This document shows positions 29,775 to 41,090 of a DNA stretch of 51,764 bases, piece by piece (position 1 is the stretch's first letter; every line of letters starts with the position of its first letter). The translations under genes and the position numbers were made by a program. This stretch comes from Eimeria necatrix (Eukaryota; Apicomplexa; Conoidasida; Eucoccidiorida; Eimeriidae): contig NW_013654960.1 of the NCBI RefSeq assembly GCF_000499385.1, forward strand, positions 1 through 51,764, read 5' to 3'. Under the pieces are notes generated by a model that was not told the DNA's origin, did no database searches, and saw only the letters and a program-made list of their open reading frames with translations.

Positions 29775-31496
29775 TTACTTCTTTGCGGGTTTGACCTTCT
29801 GGGGGGGCGCCTCGGTGGTGGCGAGCTGGACACATTGCTCCTTGTAGTCGGTCTCGTAGCAAGTGTACGGGACCCGGGTGGTCTCAGGCTTGAAGCAAGT
29901 GCCGATCCTTTCGCCACGGACGTTTTTGCAGCGGATCCTGGGCTCGCGCTTGGGGCAGGGGTACTCCTCGCTTTCCTGCACAACAGTGGTGCAAGTGCCC
30001 ATCTCGTAGGCGGGAACGTTGACACAGTGTTCCTCCTCGATGTGTTCGGGGCATGCGAATTCGATTTCGGCGAGCCGGGTGTCGATGCAAGGAGTGTCGA
30101 CGGTCTGTTCCTCGTCGTTGCAAACTTCCTCGAACTCGTGGTGTTCGCAGGGCTTCTCGATGTGCCTGAAGAGAGTTGCGTAGCAGGTGCTTCTGCGGGG
30201 CTTCTTGATCTCGTGGCACTTCTCGAAGAACTCGTGGCGGGGGCAGTCGAAGGTTTCTTGCCGGCTGGAGAAACGGTAGCCTTTGCGCTGCACCTTGCGG
30301 GGCACGTCCTGGCACTCGTTGAAGTGCTGCACTGCGGAGCAGGGCACCTCCTCCTCCTGGGTCACCTGGCGGACACAGTTCTTGGGGATTTCCTTGAGTT
30401 CCATCTCGCACTGCACGTCGGGGACCTCGCGGGGGCACATGTGCTGCTGGGTGCGGGCGACTTCGCGGGTGCAGACTTTGGGCACGGAGATGTGTACGTC
30501 TTCAGTGCAAGGGTAGGTTTCGATTTCCTCAGTGTCGACCTCAACCATCCTGCACTTGCCCTTCTTTCCGGCGAGAAGTCTTCCCTTCTTCTTGTAGTCA
30601 CCGCACCTCTCGACCTTGGCCTTGAGGGGAACACGCCGGGTGCATGTCTTGGGCACCTGCTGGGTCTTGATTTCACTGCAGTCGTAGGTTTCGAGGCCCT
30701 TGACCTGCTTCTCGCAGGGCTCCTGGACAACCTTCTTGACGTCTTGGCACTTCTTCTCCCACTTCTGCTCATTGCAGGGGTACTGCTCCTCAGTGACAGT
30801 GCTGCGGAGGCATTTGCCGTGGTCGATGGCGCTGCGCTTGGTGCAGTGTCTTTCAGTCACAACCTCCTCGTAACTGTACTCTTCGGGAGTCTGGACCTCT
30901 CTTTTGCACTTGTTTGCAGTGACGCTCATCTCCACTGTGCATTCCATGGTGGTTTCGCTGCCCCAGCAGTCATACTCCTGCTTGTAGGCCTCGTAGTCAA
31001 TGCACGTGCCGTTGGCGGGCTTGGCCACAATTTCGCACTTGGGCACTTTGATCTGCTTGGGGCAGCTGGTGGCGAACTTCTCCTCAACCTGCTCCGTGCA
31101 GTTCTTCTTCACGGTCTTGGGCACCTTGGCGCAGAGCTTTTGCTGCGACGCCTTGGGGCACTGGAACTGGACCTCGCGCTCTACCAAGCGGTGGCACTTG
31201 CCCGTGGCGTCCTGCTGGCTGACAGCGCAGAACTCGTGAGAAGTGGGGTGAGGACAACTGGAGGGGCGCGAGACAACCTCATCTCTGTAGCACGTCTTCT
31301 CCACACTGTAGGGAACAGCGAAACACTCCTCCTCGACGTGGAGGGGGAGAGCTGGCTCCTGAGGAGGAGGGGGAGGCGACTTGCTGGGCACTTCAGCCTG
31401 CTTAGGGGCAGGTGGCGCCTTCTTCCCTTGAACCTCGATGGTACCTCCCACCAGGGTGGCGATGAGGACCAATACAGGAGCGGCCACACGTCTCAT
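29775..31496 (-). CDS. Secreted cysteine-repeat protein, possibly oocyst-wall-like
   Basis: A single exon of 573 residues starting at a true ATG. Residues 1-24 form a clear signal peptide (MRRVAAPVLVLIATLVGG). After a Lys/Pro-rich linker, nearly all of the protein is a tandem 32-residue repeat with three cysteines spaced C-x10-C-x11-C-x8. I count about seven regular units, an irregular Lys-rich middle (around residues 300-360), then about six more. Where a Cys is missing, the spacing is kept exactly (x20 and x22 gaps). The repeats are highly charged and contain no obvious EGF, LCCL or thrombospondin motif. Two units make about 64 residues with six Cys, close to the roughly 65-residue, six-Cys type I repeat of coccidian oocyst wall proteins (COWP/OWP), so a secreted disulphide-rich wall or surface role is my best guess. 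The tail is Lys-rich (VKPAKK). Confidence 0.86.
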   Translation of the reverse strand: MRRVAAPVLVLIATLVGGTIEVQGKKAPPAPKQAEVPSKSPPPPPQEPALPLHVEEECFAVPYSVEKTCYRDEVVSRPSSCPHPTSHEFCAVSQQDATGKCHRLVEREVQFQCPKASQQKLCAKVPKTVKKNCTEQVEEKFATSCPKQIKVPKCEIVAKPANGTCIDYEAYKQEYDCWGSETTMECTVEMSVTANKCKREVQTPEEYSYEEVVTERHCTKRSAIDHGKCLRSTVTEEQYPCNEQKWEKKCQDVKKVVQEPCEKQVKGLETYDCSEIKTQQVPKTCTRRVPLKAKVERCGDYKKKGRLLAGKKGKCRMVEVDTEEIETYPCTEDVHISVPKVCTREVARTQQHMCPREVPDVQCEMELKEIPKNCVRQVTQEEEVPCSAVQHFNECQDVPRKVQRKGYRFSSRQETFDCPRHEFFEKCHEIKKPRRSTCYATLFRHIEKPCEHHEFEEVCNDEEQTVDTPCIDTRLAEIEFACPEHIEEEHCVNVPAYEMGTCTTVVQESEEYPCPKREPRIRCKNVRGERIGTCFKPETTRVPYTCYETDYKEQCVQLATTEAPPQKVKPAKK

Positions 31497-32739
31497 TTTC
31501 AGGGAGAAATGTGAAGACAGTGGCTACAGAAAAGAGAAAAGAAGAAAGAAAAGGTGTGAGAAAACAGAAATATTTAACGAACTCCGTGTGCTGCCACCAC
31601 CGCCAGCGGCAGCCACGCATGACGGGGGGGGGGCACTTGCTAGCGGTGAGCCGTCAAGCTCCAAACAGCCATGAAAACAGCTAACTTTATACCTTTTTTG
31701 ACTTGATTTAGTATTAACAAACCCACACAATTCCTGAAAATAGCTACACCGGCACCAAGAGATCTAAAATCGGCGCACAATCTCTCGCGCTGCGCTGGCT
31801 GCTGCCCGCCACAACAGTTGATGTAGCTGCTGCTATAATGCTATTTTAGTGCTGATGCACTATTCAGCAAGATATTTCCTCGTCCTTCTCCCCAATGTTT
31901 GTTTTTTTGGAAGTGTGTAAACACTGAAAAGCCCTGAAGCCCCCTCATTGGACCGCTGGTCACACAGCCAGGCAGGCCTCAGCCGATGCGGCCCATGCCT
32001 CATTGTTTTTCGTCCCTCAGCCCCTCACCTACACCTTTTCATCCACACTTATGACTTTTACAGTGCTATAATGCAGAGAGCCGGCCACAACAACGCTCTG
32101 GGGTGCCTATTCCTCACAGCTTGCGCTGCAGCTCGCCCGCCTTTTGCACACAGACAGCCCTGTGAGGGCATGACCTTCACTTTTCTCAACTTCTTTCAGG
32201 GAAATTGTGCAGATGCACGGGAAGTACATGCCCCCCCAGCTTCTCTCCGAGTTGCAGTGCCCAGTGGACATCTCTGAAAGGCTCTTTCTCACTCTCACTG
32301 TCTGGCGGCCGGACTGAAACAACAGCAGCGGCGGCAGCAGCATCCGCTGTGGCAGCTACAGCAGCAGCACTAGAAGCTGCAGCAGTGCAGGGCCGGGGGC
32401 TACAGGGGAACTAAGGGAAAGGGGCAGACAAATGAGACAAAACTGAAGTCATTTGGCATTCAAATGCTCCTCAAGGTGACCTTGCGGGGGCGCCACCAGC
32501 ACTCACTTCCCCTCTCGGGGGCTGGCTCGGGGGGCTGTGAGCAAGCCATATAAAAGGAATAAATAAAACCTGCAAACCCGCGGTTTCTAACTAAGCTCTC
32601 AGCAGCATGCAGGGGCTGTAGTGCTGCGTTTTGCCCCAGCAGCGCTGGCTGCGAACTAGTTGTGCAGCAGCTGCTGCTGCGGATGCTGCTGCTGCTGTTG
32701 CTGGCATGGCGGCGGCCCGCTGCAGCAGCCGCTGTGGCT
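31497..32739. other. Intergenic region between the Cys-repeat and Myb/SANT genes
   Basis: About 1.2 kb with no supportable gene. The right end is the 3' side of the Myb/SANT gene and the left end is the promoter side of the Cys-repeat gene. It includes a poly-G run near 31623 and a TATAAAAGG-like string near 32549 with no matching plus-strand gene. Confidence 0.5.
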
Positions 32740-35700
32740 TCACCGCGAATTCAGACCTTGTGTACCTGCAGCGTCCTCCCCAAACAAATCTAGGAAAGCA
32801 TCAGCCTCGCCGTCAACTACTGCCTCTGCTGCTGACTGGATGTCTGCTGCTGCTGCTCCTGCTGGAGCTGCTGCTGTCGATAGTTCCACGTCCATCAGCG
32901 TGCCTGCAGCAGCAGCAGCCGCGTCTGCATCACCTGCTGAGTCTGCGCATGCTGCTGAGCCGGCTGACTCTGCTGCTGCCAATGCAGCAGATGCTGCTGC
33001 TGCTGCTCCTCGGGAAGTACACTCAGCACTTGTGGCTGCAGCACCATTGTCGATTGAGGCAGCAGCAGTTCGGGAGTGAGCAGCAGCGGGCTCCCTCACT
33101 TCTGCTGCTGCTGCTGTTTGTGCAGCTGCGGATTCCCCTGCTGCACCGGTGTACAGCTGCTGGGCTGCCGCTTGCTGCTGTGGGGGGCCCCCCTGCTTAC
33201 GGGGCCTTCCGGGGCCCCTTCGAGGCCCCTGGGGGCCGGGGCTCTTTCTGGGGGCCTCTGCCTTGCGTTTCTTTTTCTGGCGTTTCGGCAGTTCCCAGTC
33301 CTCGCTGCTGTCGCTCTCGCGGGCACCCGCCTCCTCTGCAGATGCTGCAGCTGCTGCAGCTGCTGCAGCTGCTGCAGCAGGGGCCCCCCCATCCTTGAGA
33401 GCCCTTGTGGGGCCCCTGCGTCTGGGGGGCCTCCCGCGGCCCCGGCGGGGCCGGCCCCGACTTGAGACTTCCCCAGGCTGCTCAGCCAAGCCATCTTGCA
33501 GACTTCTATCTGCTGCAGCAGACGCTGCAGCAGCAGAATTGCTTCCAGGGACCCCCTCGGGAGCTTCTCCGGCGCATCCCCCTGGAGCAGCAGCTGCTGC
33601 TGCAGTGGCAGTAGCGGCTGCTGCTGCTGATGGCGGAAGGGCATTTGCTGCCTTCCCCCAAAGAACTGGCGCAAGAGCCGCAGCTGCCTCCTCTGCTGCT
33701 ACTGCTGCTGCAGCATACGCTGGAGCTTCGGGGGTCTGTGAGGCGGAGGCCTGCCGCAGAAGCGCAGCAGCAGCAACGCTGCTGCGGAAGGCAGCACTCA
33801 AAAAGGGGGCCGGCAGCTGAGTTCGCTGCCGGCCCAGAGAGCCCCTCTGCTGCAGCTGCAGCCGCGGTGCAGCAAGAGGGCCCCTAGTGGGGCCCCCTGG
33901 CCCCCCGTCAGTGTCAGGGAAGCAGAGGGGCCCCCCCTTCCGGGCTTCCGTGTGCAGCCAGGGAAGCTGCAGCGCGGCTCCCCCTGCTTCCGGGTGTCTG
34001 TACAGCAGCAAAAGACGAGAAAGGGAAGGCACAGGGTCACCGGGCTCTCCCCAGGCGGGCTGCGGACCCGGCTGGAGGGCCTCGAGAGGGGGGCCCCCCT
34101 GAGCTGGGGGGCCCCCCTGAGCTGAACCCTTTTTCCCGTGGGGAGAGCCTTGCAGCTCTCTGAGAGCGTTTATGTGCGACGCATAAGAGATGTAATCTAG
34201 GCGAGAGATGCAGAAGACCCGCTGGAGCTGCTGCAGCAAAAAGGCGCATGCGGTCTCAGTGTCACTGGGCTGCAGCAAACTGCCAGCAGCAGGACCACTC
34301 GTGGCGGCACCGACCCCCGCAGCTGTTCGCTGCAGCTCTTCCAGATGACTGCAGCACACAGCAGCAGCAGCAGCAGCAACAACACACGAGCTGCCTGTAT
34401 AAACAGCAGCAAGGGGGGCATCTGCTGAATTCGAAGCAGCTGTGAAGTCGCGCAAGTAGTAGCAAGAACAGCAGCAAAAGCCGACTAATCGCAGGGCGAG
34501 CAGCAACAGCACTCGTAGCTGCAGCAGCACGTGCTGCTGCAGGGGGAGCCGCAAGACTCACAGAGAGAAGAGTGCCATGTTTGCTGTGCAAGCCGCTCTG
34601 CGGGGCCCCGAAAGAGGGGACAGAGTAGGGGCCAAATCGAGCAGCTGGAGCGCCGGCTGCTGCTGCAGCTGCTGCAGCTGCTGCAGCCGTTGCTGCAGAG
34701 GTACTTCCGGCGACACAGGCGGCCAGTATCGCGCGAAGAGGCCAGCACGGAGTGCTGCGTAAAGTTGCAGCAGGTGCTCTTTCAGCCAGGCCTCCACGCT
34801 GCTGATGCTACTGCCGTTGTTCATGCAGCTGCTGCTTCCGTTGCTGCTGCTGCTCCAGGAGGCAAACAGCAGCAGCGCGTTTCTCGTCGCCGCTGCCTCA
34901 GCTTCCATGGACTGAAAGTGGGAGGCGCAGTCCGCCGGAGTCCTGCCAGAAAAGAGCTCCTGCCAAATTGGAAAAGCAGAAAAGGGGAAAGAACAGAGAA
35001 AGATGAAAAAAGGAAAAATACGGAAGCAACGGAGAAAGAAGCAGATCTTGAGCACACAAAAAGACAGAAAAACGCATGCATGCACAGGGATCAAGTGCAT
35101 GCAAAGAAGCAGCAAGAGGGAAGACTGGGAAGCAAAAGCGCAGCAGACAAAAGCACCAAAAAATGGGGAATATGAATTCACCAAAGAGAAAGCTGAGAGA
35201 GCTAAAAGGCAGAAAAAGATTAAAGAGCAGCAAAATAGAAGCCACAGAAAAGGGGGCCCCTAAGGGCCAGCCAAGCAAACGGCTGCGCTGACCGGAAAGG
35301 ATAGAGAGCCAAAAAAAAGTTGAGAAAAAATAAGTTGCAAATGAGGAAAAATATCAGAAAAGAAATAAACAAAAAAGGGACAAGACCTCAGTGGCAGCAC
35401 GGCAAGATCAAGTAGAAAAGAAAGACACACAGGAGGCAGCTGGAAGCCGCGAAATAGAAAACATCAAAAACACCACGACACCCATAATGTGCAGCATGCA
35501 GGCCCCCGCAAACTAGGGTTTAGGGTTTAGGGTTTAGGGTTTGGGGCTGGGATCGCCCATTCTCACTGCAGCACGGCTCCAGTCCGGGCCAAAACAAGCT
35601 GCTGCTGCTCGCAGCAAAGCGCCCTCTGCTGCAGTCCACTGGAGTGGCTTTTTGGAAGGCGCTAAGCAGTGCTGGTACCTGCACAGAAAGGCAGAGCACC

Positions 35701-36377
35701 ATTCCAAGCATTTAATTTGTTTTAATTGTCTTTTTTAGGATTAAAAACTTTGAAATACAATGAAAGTATCTAGTTATATTGGTGCTGCAGCAACGCCGCA
35801 TGCAGAAAAGGCAGCGCCTGCAGCAGCAGCAGCAGCAGCAGTACAAGCCGAAGCAGCGGCAGCAGGGACAGCAGCAGCAGCTTAATGGCCCACAAAGGCC
35901 ACTTGTAGCTGCTGCGCCATTAAAATGCAGCAGGCAGACGCAGCAGCAGCTACGGGACACCAAAGTGGCTGCAGCGAAACAGCAAAAAACTGTCAGCAGC
36001 AGCAGCAGCAGCAGAAGAGCGTCTGCTGCGGCGCTGCGGACACTTCTTCTGCTGCAGTGAATTAGATTCGAGCCAAGGCTGGAGTGTATGTACACCTCTC
36101 TCTGCACTTCATTTCCGTGCGGCCCCGCAAATGAGTTGCTGCTCTATTCCAGCTGGCGCGGCCGTAGCCAGAGACCAGCAGCTGCAGCTGCAAGTCTTCA
36201 AAAGGGCTGAACATCCCGTGTCTTTTGGTTTCCTGGCAAGCACACGCGCACAAAGCTCACCTCTGCTGCTGCTGCTGCTGTTGCTGCTGCCGCTACTGCT
36301 GCTGCTGCTGCTGCTGTTGCTGTTGCTGCTGTTGCTGCTTTTGCTGCTGCTGTTGCCGCTGCTGCTGCTACTGGTGC

Positions 36378-36412
<35 letters not shown>

Positions 36413-36891
36413 AGGCTGAGCGTTTATAATCTGAGGCATGCAGTTTGGCCTTACCACTTGCAGATAGTTGTAGCGGGCCCTACACTGATTGTTTGTTCGC
36501 CCTGGAACTTTTGCAGCAACCCGCATCCACCTGCTGCTGCCTCTTGGGGTGCCCTGCACTGCAGCAGCAGCTGCCAGCAGCAGCTGGTCTTCTGCTGCAG
36601 TCCATTCCCTGCGCAGCTGCTGCTGCTGTCGCTGCTGCTGCAGCTGCACATACACCTGGAAAATCACAAACGGAGGCATCGGCGCGTCGCTGTAGGCTGC
36701 CATTGACAAGAAATCCACACCAGCTGCTGCAGCCGTTGCTGCTGCTGTTTCTGCTGCTGCTGCTGGAGCTTCTGCTGCGTTCTTATCCTCCAGGGCTGCT
36801 GCTTTGTCTGCGCGGCTGCTGCTGCTGCTGCACCGTTCTATAGCGGCGCGCGCGTGTCTCAATAAGAGCGCAGCTACGCCTGTTGCGGTGC

Positions 36892-36923
<32 letters not shown>

Positions 36924-37372
36924 AGCAGGCCGGGGCCACCTGCTGGCCAGGAAACACCCGATGAAGCGGCTATGCGCGTCGCTTGCTGCAGCTGCTGGAG
37001 TTGCAGCTGCTGCAGCTGTCGCCCCTCCTGCTGCTGCTGCAGAAGCATCATTTGCTGCTGCTGCTGCTGCTGCTGGTACTCCTCCTGCATGCGCTGCAGG
37101 GCTGCTTGGGTTGGCGTTGCATTCATAAAGCGAAGGAGGCATTCTGCTGCAGACAGCCGGAGGGATGGCGGTGCTGCAGCAGCAACAGCAGCACTGACGC
37201 GCCGCAGCAGCGACGCGAGAGTGTAGACCTTTCGCTGCTGCTGCTCACTTCGCCGCTGCTGCTGCTGCTGTTGCTGCTGCTGCTTGTCAGAGAGAGCTGC
37301 CGCCGGGCGAGCAGTCTGCAGCAGCAAGCGGATTCCCTGCAGCAATCTTGCGGGGTGAAGCGTGCACGCATC

Positions 37373-37417
<45 letters not shown>

Positions 37418-37566
37418 AGCTCCCTGGATACTGGACAAGGAACGGGGGGGCCAGCTGGCGGCGTGAAAAGTAGCAGCAACAACTTGTGGGGGAATACGCA
37501 GCTCTTCCAAATGCATGCGCAGCTGCAGCAGCAGCAACAGCAGTGCGCACGTGCTGCCGGCGAGTT

Positions 37567-37614
<48 letters not shown>

Positions 37615-38437
37615 GGCTGCTGCTCGCCCCTTGCGGGCCACGCGGACTCAGCAGCAGCAGCGGCGGCAGCAGGAACAGCAGCAGCAGCGGCAGCAAGTGC
37701 AGCAGCAGCAGCAGCAGGAAGACACGAACTGACCTGCTTTTCAAAAAGAGAGAGCAGCAATGTTTGGGTTTGCAGCTCATCTTTGCTTCCTTCTGCTTCC
37801 TCCTCGTCGGAGTAGGGGGGCCCCCCGGGGCCCCTGTCGGGGGCCCCCGGGGGGCCCCCCTTCTGCTGCTGCGCGGCAGCAGTTTGCTTCCTCTTTCTCG
37901 CCTTGCGCAGCCGCAGCTGCTGCGCCAGCAGCGCAGCAGGAGCAGCAAGGGTCTTAGCAGCAGCAGGGGCACTGGGGGGGCCCCCCAAGTCCTCAGGGAC
38001 TTCATCTTTAGGGGGGCCCCCCCCCCGCATGCGGCCAAGAGCTGGGGGGGCCCCCACAGCCGAGACCCGCGGCTTGCCGCTGGGGCAGTGCTGCACCTGC
38101 TGCTGCTGCTGCTGCTCCCACAGCAGCAGCGCGTCGCTGTTGCTTGGCAGGGGCCTCCCTTCTGCATTTGTTAAGAGGCCCTCGGAGGGGCCCCCCGCGC
38201 TTGAGGGGCCAGCTGTACCCTTGGGGGCCCCCCCCCGTTTGCTGCTGCTGCGGCTGCAGTCCCGCATGTGCTGCTGCAGCTCTTGGTGCCGCCGCAGCCG
38301 CCGCAGCTGCCGCTGCTGCTGCTCCAGCTGCTGCAGAATCCGCAGCCGCTGCTGCTGCAGCACCTGCTCTATGCTGCAGAGGATCGCATAGTGCTCCACA
38401 GCCTTCTCCTCCAGGTGGCTCAGCCTGCTGCTCCTGC

Positions 38438-38471
<34 letters not shown>

Positions 38472-38696
38472 GCTGCCGCTGCTGCTGCTGCTGCTGCTTT
38501 TGCTGCTGCTGCTGGCTGCTGCTGGAGGGGCCTGCTTGGCTGGCTCTTGTGGGGTTTGGGGAGTTAAGAATGAGAAAACTCCTTCACTGGGGCCCCCAGG
38601 AAGGACCCACTCATCAGCATCTCCATCGGGGGCCCCATCTTCAGCTTCTCCCCACCAGTTGCTGCTTCCCTCTACGCCTCTGCTCGCTGGTTCGGC

Positions 38697-38728
<32 letters not shown>

Positions 38729-38900
38729 CTGTTGCTGCTGTTGCTGCTGCTGCTTCAGCATCGACGGAGGCGCCGGCAAGCGCAGCAGCAGCAGCAGCAG
38801 CGTCTGCTGGAGGCTCCTCAGACAGCAGCCACGGACTAAGTGCTGCCTGCTGATCCTCCTCATTGCTGCACTGCAGCAGCTGCTGCAGCGGGTTGTCCAT
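32740..38900 (-). CDS. Myb/SANT and AT-hook DNA-binding protein (SNAPC4-like?)
   Basis: Five exons, 37734-38900, 36455-37522, 35567-35671, 34562-34959 and 32740-34348, join in frame to about 1,448 residues. The N-terminal third is Ala/Ser-rich with a Gln/Leu-rich coiled coil (HLEEKAVEHYAILCSIEQVL). One SANT/Myb repeat lies at about 692-745: REWTAAEDQLL, then RWMRVAAKVPGRTNNQCRARY. A second follows directly: LQWTAAEGALLRAAAA, then DWSRAAELFSGRTPADCASHF, assembled across an exon junction. An earlier partial repeat end (SAAECLLRFMN) is visible near residue 520. Two AT-hook cores come later (RGRPRRGRGRP near 1210 and GPGRPRKQGG near 1290), and the tail is acidic (DAFLDLFGED). The repeat order recalls SNAPC4, the large subunit of the snRNA promoter complex, but any Myb family is possible. 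The second exon could be two exons, with a CAG-rich intron near 36615-36655. Confidence 0.76.
35514..35546. repeat. Telomere-type TTTAGGG repeat in a Myb/SANT-gene intron
   Basis: About four TTTAGGG units on the plus strand, ending in a degenerate TTTGGGG. It lies 20 bp from the donor of the 105-bp SANT exon (35567-35671). Confidence 0.95.
36256..36415. repeat. (CTG)n-rich tract in a Myb/SANT-gene intron
   Basis: About 160 bp of almost pure CTG with scattered TTG, CCG and CTA variants on the plus strand. It lies close to the donor of the exon ending at 36455. It can be read as polyGln on the minus strand, but the strong GTAAGG donor at 36454 places it in the intron. Confidence 0.8.
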
Positions 38901-39387
38901 GCTGCAGATGGACGGGGGGCCCCCAGGCTGCCCTATGAGTCGCGGGCGACGAGGTTGGGGGCCCTTTGCTGCTGCTCATGAGTGTACATAAGTAAAAAAA
39001 CAAATTAAATGTTTACAAAAGTAATAATTGACTATATTTCACTAATTTTTCAACGGGGAGCAGCTGCTCCCGCCAGATCTTGTGGGGCTGGGGGCTCGTG
39101 CCCTGCAGGCGGAAGACTCGGCGGCAGCAGCAGCAGCAGCAGCTGCTGCTGCTGCTGCTGCTGAGGACGCTCGGGCTGGTTTTTGTCTATTTTTTGGGGA
39201 TTTTTAAAAGAATTAGAGCTGCGAGAAAGCCTCAGAAAGCCCCAGCTGCCCCTCATCTCAGCTGTCCTTGAGTCCGGGCTAGCTGCAAGCTAGCTAGCCA
39301 TCAACTGCAGGGGCCCCGAGACCCCAAGCCCCCAGCAAACTCTGTGAAGACAAGATCTGCTGAAGACCCCAAGTGGCTGTCTCTAGA
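38901..39387. other. Divergent promoter region, Myb/SANT gene and coiled-coil gene
   Basis: About 490 bp separate two genes transcribed away from each other. It includes an AT-rich core around 38990-39050 and a short CAG/CTG block at 39121-39165. Both promoters are expected here. I see no coding sequence I can support. Confidence 0.45.
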
Positions 39388-40226
39388 ATGACAAACATTC
39401 CCCAGGAAATGCGCGAGCGGGCGCTCGCTTCGAAGGTGCTGTTGCTGCTGCTGCTGCTGCTGCTGCTGGGGTTCCTGCTGCTGCTGCGGAGCTGCTGCTG
39501 CTGCGGAAACTGCCGCTGCAGATGTCCTTGACTCGACAAAGCAGCAGCTGTTGACCCCGCTGCTGCTGCTGCTGCTGAAAGAGGGCAGCGGGCAGCCTAG
39601 CCGCTGCCGTGTCTTCGTTTTGCACCAAGCATTGCTGCTGCTGCTGCTGCTGCTGCTGCTACAGCTGCAGCTGCTGTGTGGGTGTTTGCGTTTTCTCAGC
39701 TTGTAGACGCAGAAAAAGAAGTGAAGAAGGTGAGTGTTGTTTTTGCCTCCTTAGCCTCTGCTGGGGTGTACAGACAGCTGAGTGCATAGGGCTTTCTGCT
39801 GCAGCGGCGGACACTCCGCGGTGAGCCATTTGCTGCTGAAGTTAAATACTGTTCATTTGTTTTAATTTGTTTTCTTTTGTTTTATTTTTAAACTTAGTTT
39901 CTTTTAGATTCGCTCAAGTGGGGAAAGACAGCAGCAGCACTTGGCAGCCAGCCGCGCAGCCAGGCAGCAAGCCAGCAGCAAATGCAGCAGGGAGAGAAGC
40001 AACAGCAGCAAACTCGCAGCAAAAATAGGCCAACAGCAGCAAACAAGCAGCAAACGAGCAGCAAAAGTAGTCAAGCAGCAGCAAGCAAGCAGCAAGCAAG
40101 CAGCAAAGTTAAGATAGCCGCATGCAAACATACAAAACAGATGATTGCATCGAAGCTCTTCTGTTGTCTTGCAGCTCGAAAGAGAAAACCACAACCTTAA
40201 AGCAGTGAGCAGGCCAGCCGCACCTC

Positions 40227-40257
<31 letters not shown>

Positions 40258-40384
40258 AGTTGCTGCTGCTGGAGTCGCCTCCGTTGTGGCTTCTTTCGCT
40301 GCTGCTGTCCCTGCGGCTGTTACTGCTGCTGCTGCTGCTGCTGCTGCTCCAGCTGCTCCGTCTGTCGCTGCCGCTTCGCGGTGC

Positions 40385-40418
<34 letters not shown>

Positions 40419-40786
40419 TGAGGCCGTGTCTGTTGCTACTGCTGTGCGGTGCCCGCTGCTGCAGCAACTCTCAATCAAGACGCAGCTGCTGACCGGCGTG
40501 AGCGTGAAGCCAGCAGCCCCCTAGCCGCAAACCCCCTTGCCCTCTTAGCTGCTGCTGCTGCTGCTGCTGCTGCTGCACTCCGGGGGCCTTAGCTGCTGCT
40601 GCACTTGTGGGGCCCCGCAGCAGCAGCTGCTGTTTGCGTCTGCCTGCAGAAAGTAGACCCCAGTGATATGGCAGCAATAGAGGCGGAGCTGCAGCAGGAA
40701 CACGAGCAGCTGATGAAGGAGCGGAAGGAAGAAGTTGCTGCTCTCAGGGACCACATAAAGAAGCTCGACACTCTCGTCACAGAGCT

Positions 40787-40817
<31 letters not shown>

Positions 40818-40913
40818 AGCTTTCTTGCCAAACTCCTCAGCTGCAACTGCAATGGACGCGCCGACGACCAAAGCACAGAACGCGCCTTTGACGCTCCCCA
40901 AAAGGCCAGCTAG
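39388..40913 (+). CDS. Short coiled-coil protein built from micro-exons
   Basis: Five exons, all joined in phase 0: 39388-39435 (48 bp), 39700-39729 (30 bp), 40175-40204 (30 bp), 40465-40497 (33 bp) and 40650-40913, giving 134 residues. The product reads MTNIPQEMRERALASK, LVDAEKEVKK, LERENHNLKA, QLSIKTQLLTG, then KVDPSDMAAIEAELQQEHEQ and further heptads, ending in a Gln run and a short Cys-containing tail. Joined, the micro-exons make one continuous Leu/Glu/Lys coiled coil, which supports the model. Donors are GTGAGT, GTGAGC, GTGAGC and GTGCTG; acceptors end CTCAG, TTGCAG, CTGCAG and CTGCAG. The stop TAG falls in the first unit of the GCTAGCCA repeat. I do not recognise the family. A downstream frame at 41089-41247 could be an alternative last exon. 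Confidence 0.6.
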
Positions 40914-41090
40914 CCAGCTAGCCAGCCAGCTAGCCAGCTAGCCAGCCAGCTAGCCAGCTAGCCAGCCAGCTAGCTAGCTAGCCAGCCAGCCAGCCAGCTA
41001 GCCAGCCAGCTCGCTAGCTAGCCAGCTAGCTAGCTAGTCAGCCAGCTAGCCAGCGAGCTTGCTAGCCAGACAGCTAGCTAGCTAGAGAGC
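40906..41090. repeat. GCTAGCCA tandem repeat
   Basis: About 180 bp of the 8-bp motif GCTAGCCA and its variants (AGCTAGCT, AGCCAGCC). The core GCTAGC is palindromic, so the array can form many small hairpins. A second small block lies at 44884-44912. Confidence 0.92.

Noticed and set aside
29835..31514. A 559-codon open frame on the plus strand, opposite the Cys-repeat gene
   Set aside because: It is fully antisense to a gene with signal peptide and regular Cys repeats. Its Leu/Val/Ala/Asp/Gly composition is what the GC-rich third positions of the real gene would give.
32549..32557. TATAAAAGG-like promoter element
   Set aside because: No plus-strand gene starts downstream of it, and coccidian promoters rarely rely on such a box.
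32631..33820. Several long plus-strand frames opposite the Myb/SANT gene
   Set aside because: They are Leu/Ala/Cys-rich mirror images of the CAG/GCA repeats in the minus-strand exon and have no start context or domains.
35514..35546. Chromosome end
   Set aside because: Only four telomere-type units, inside an intron with coding exons on both sides.
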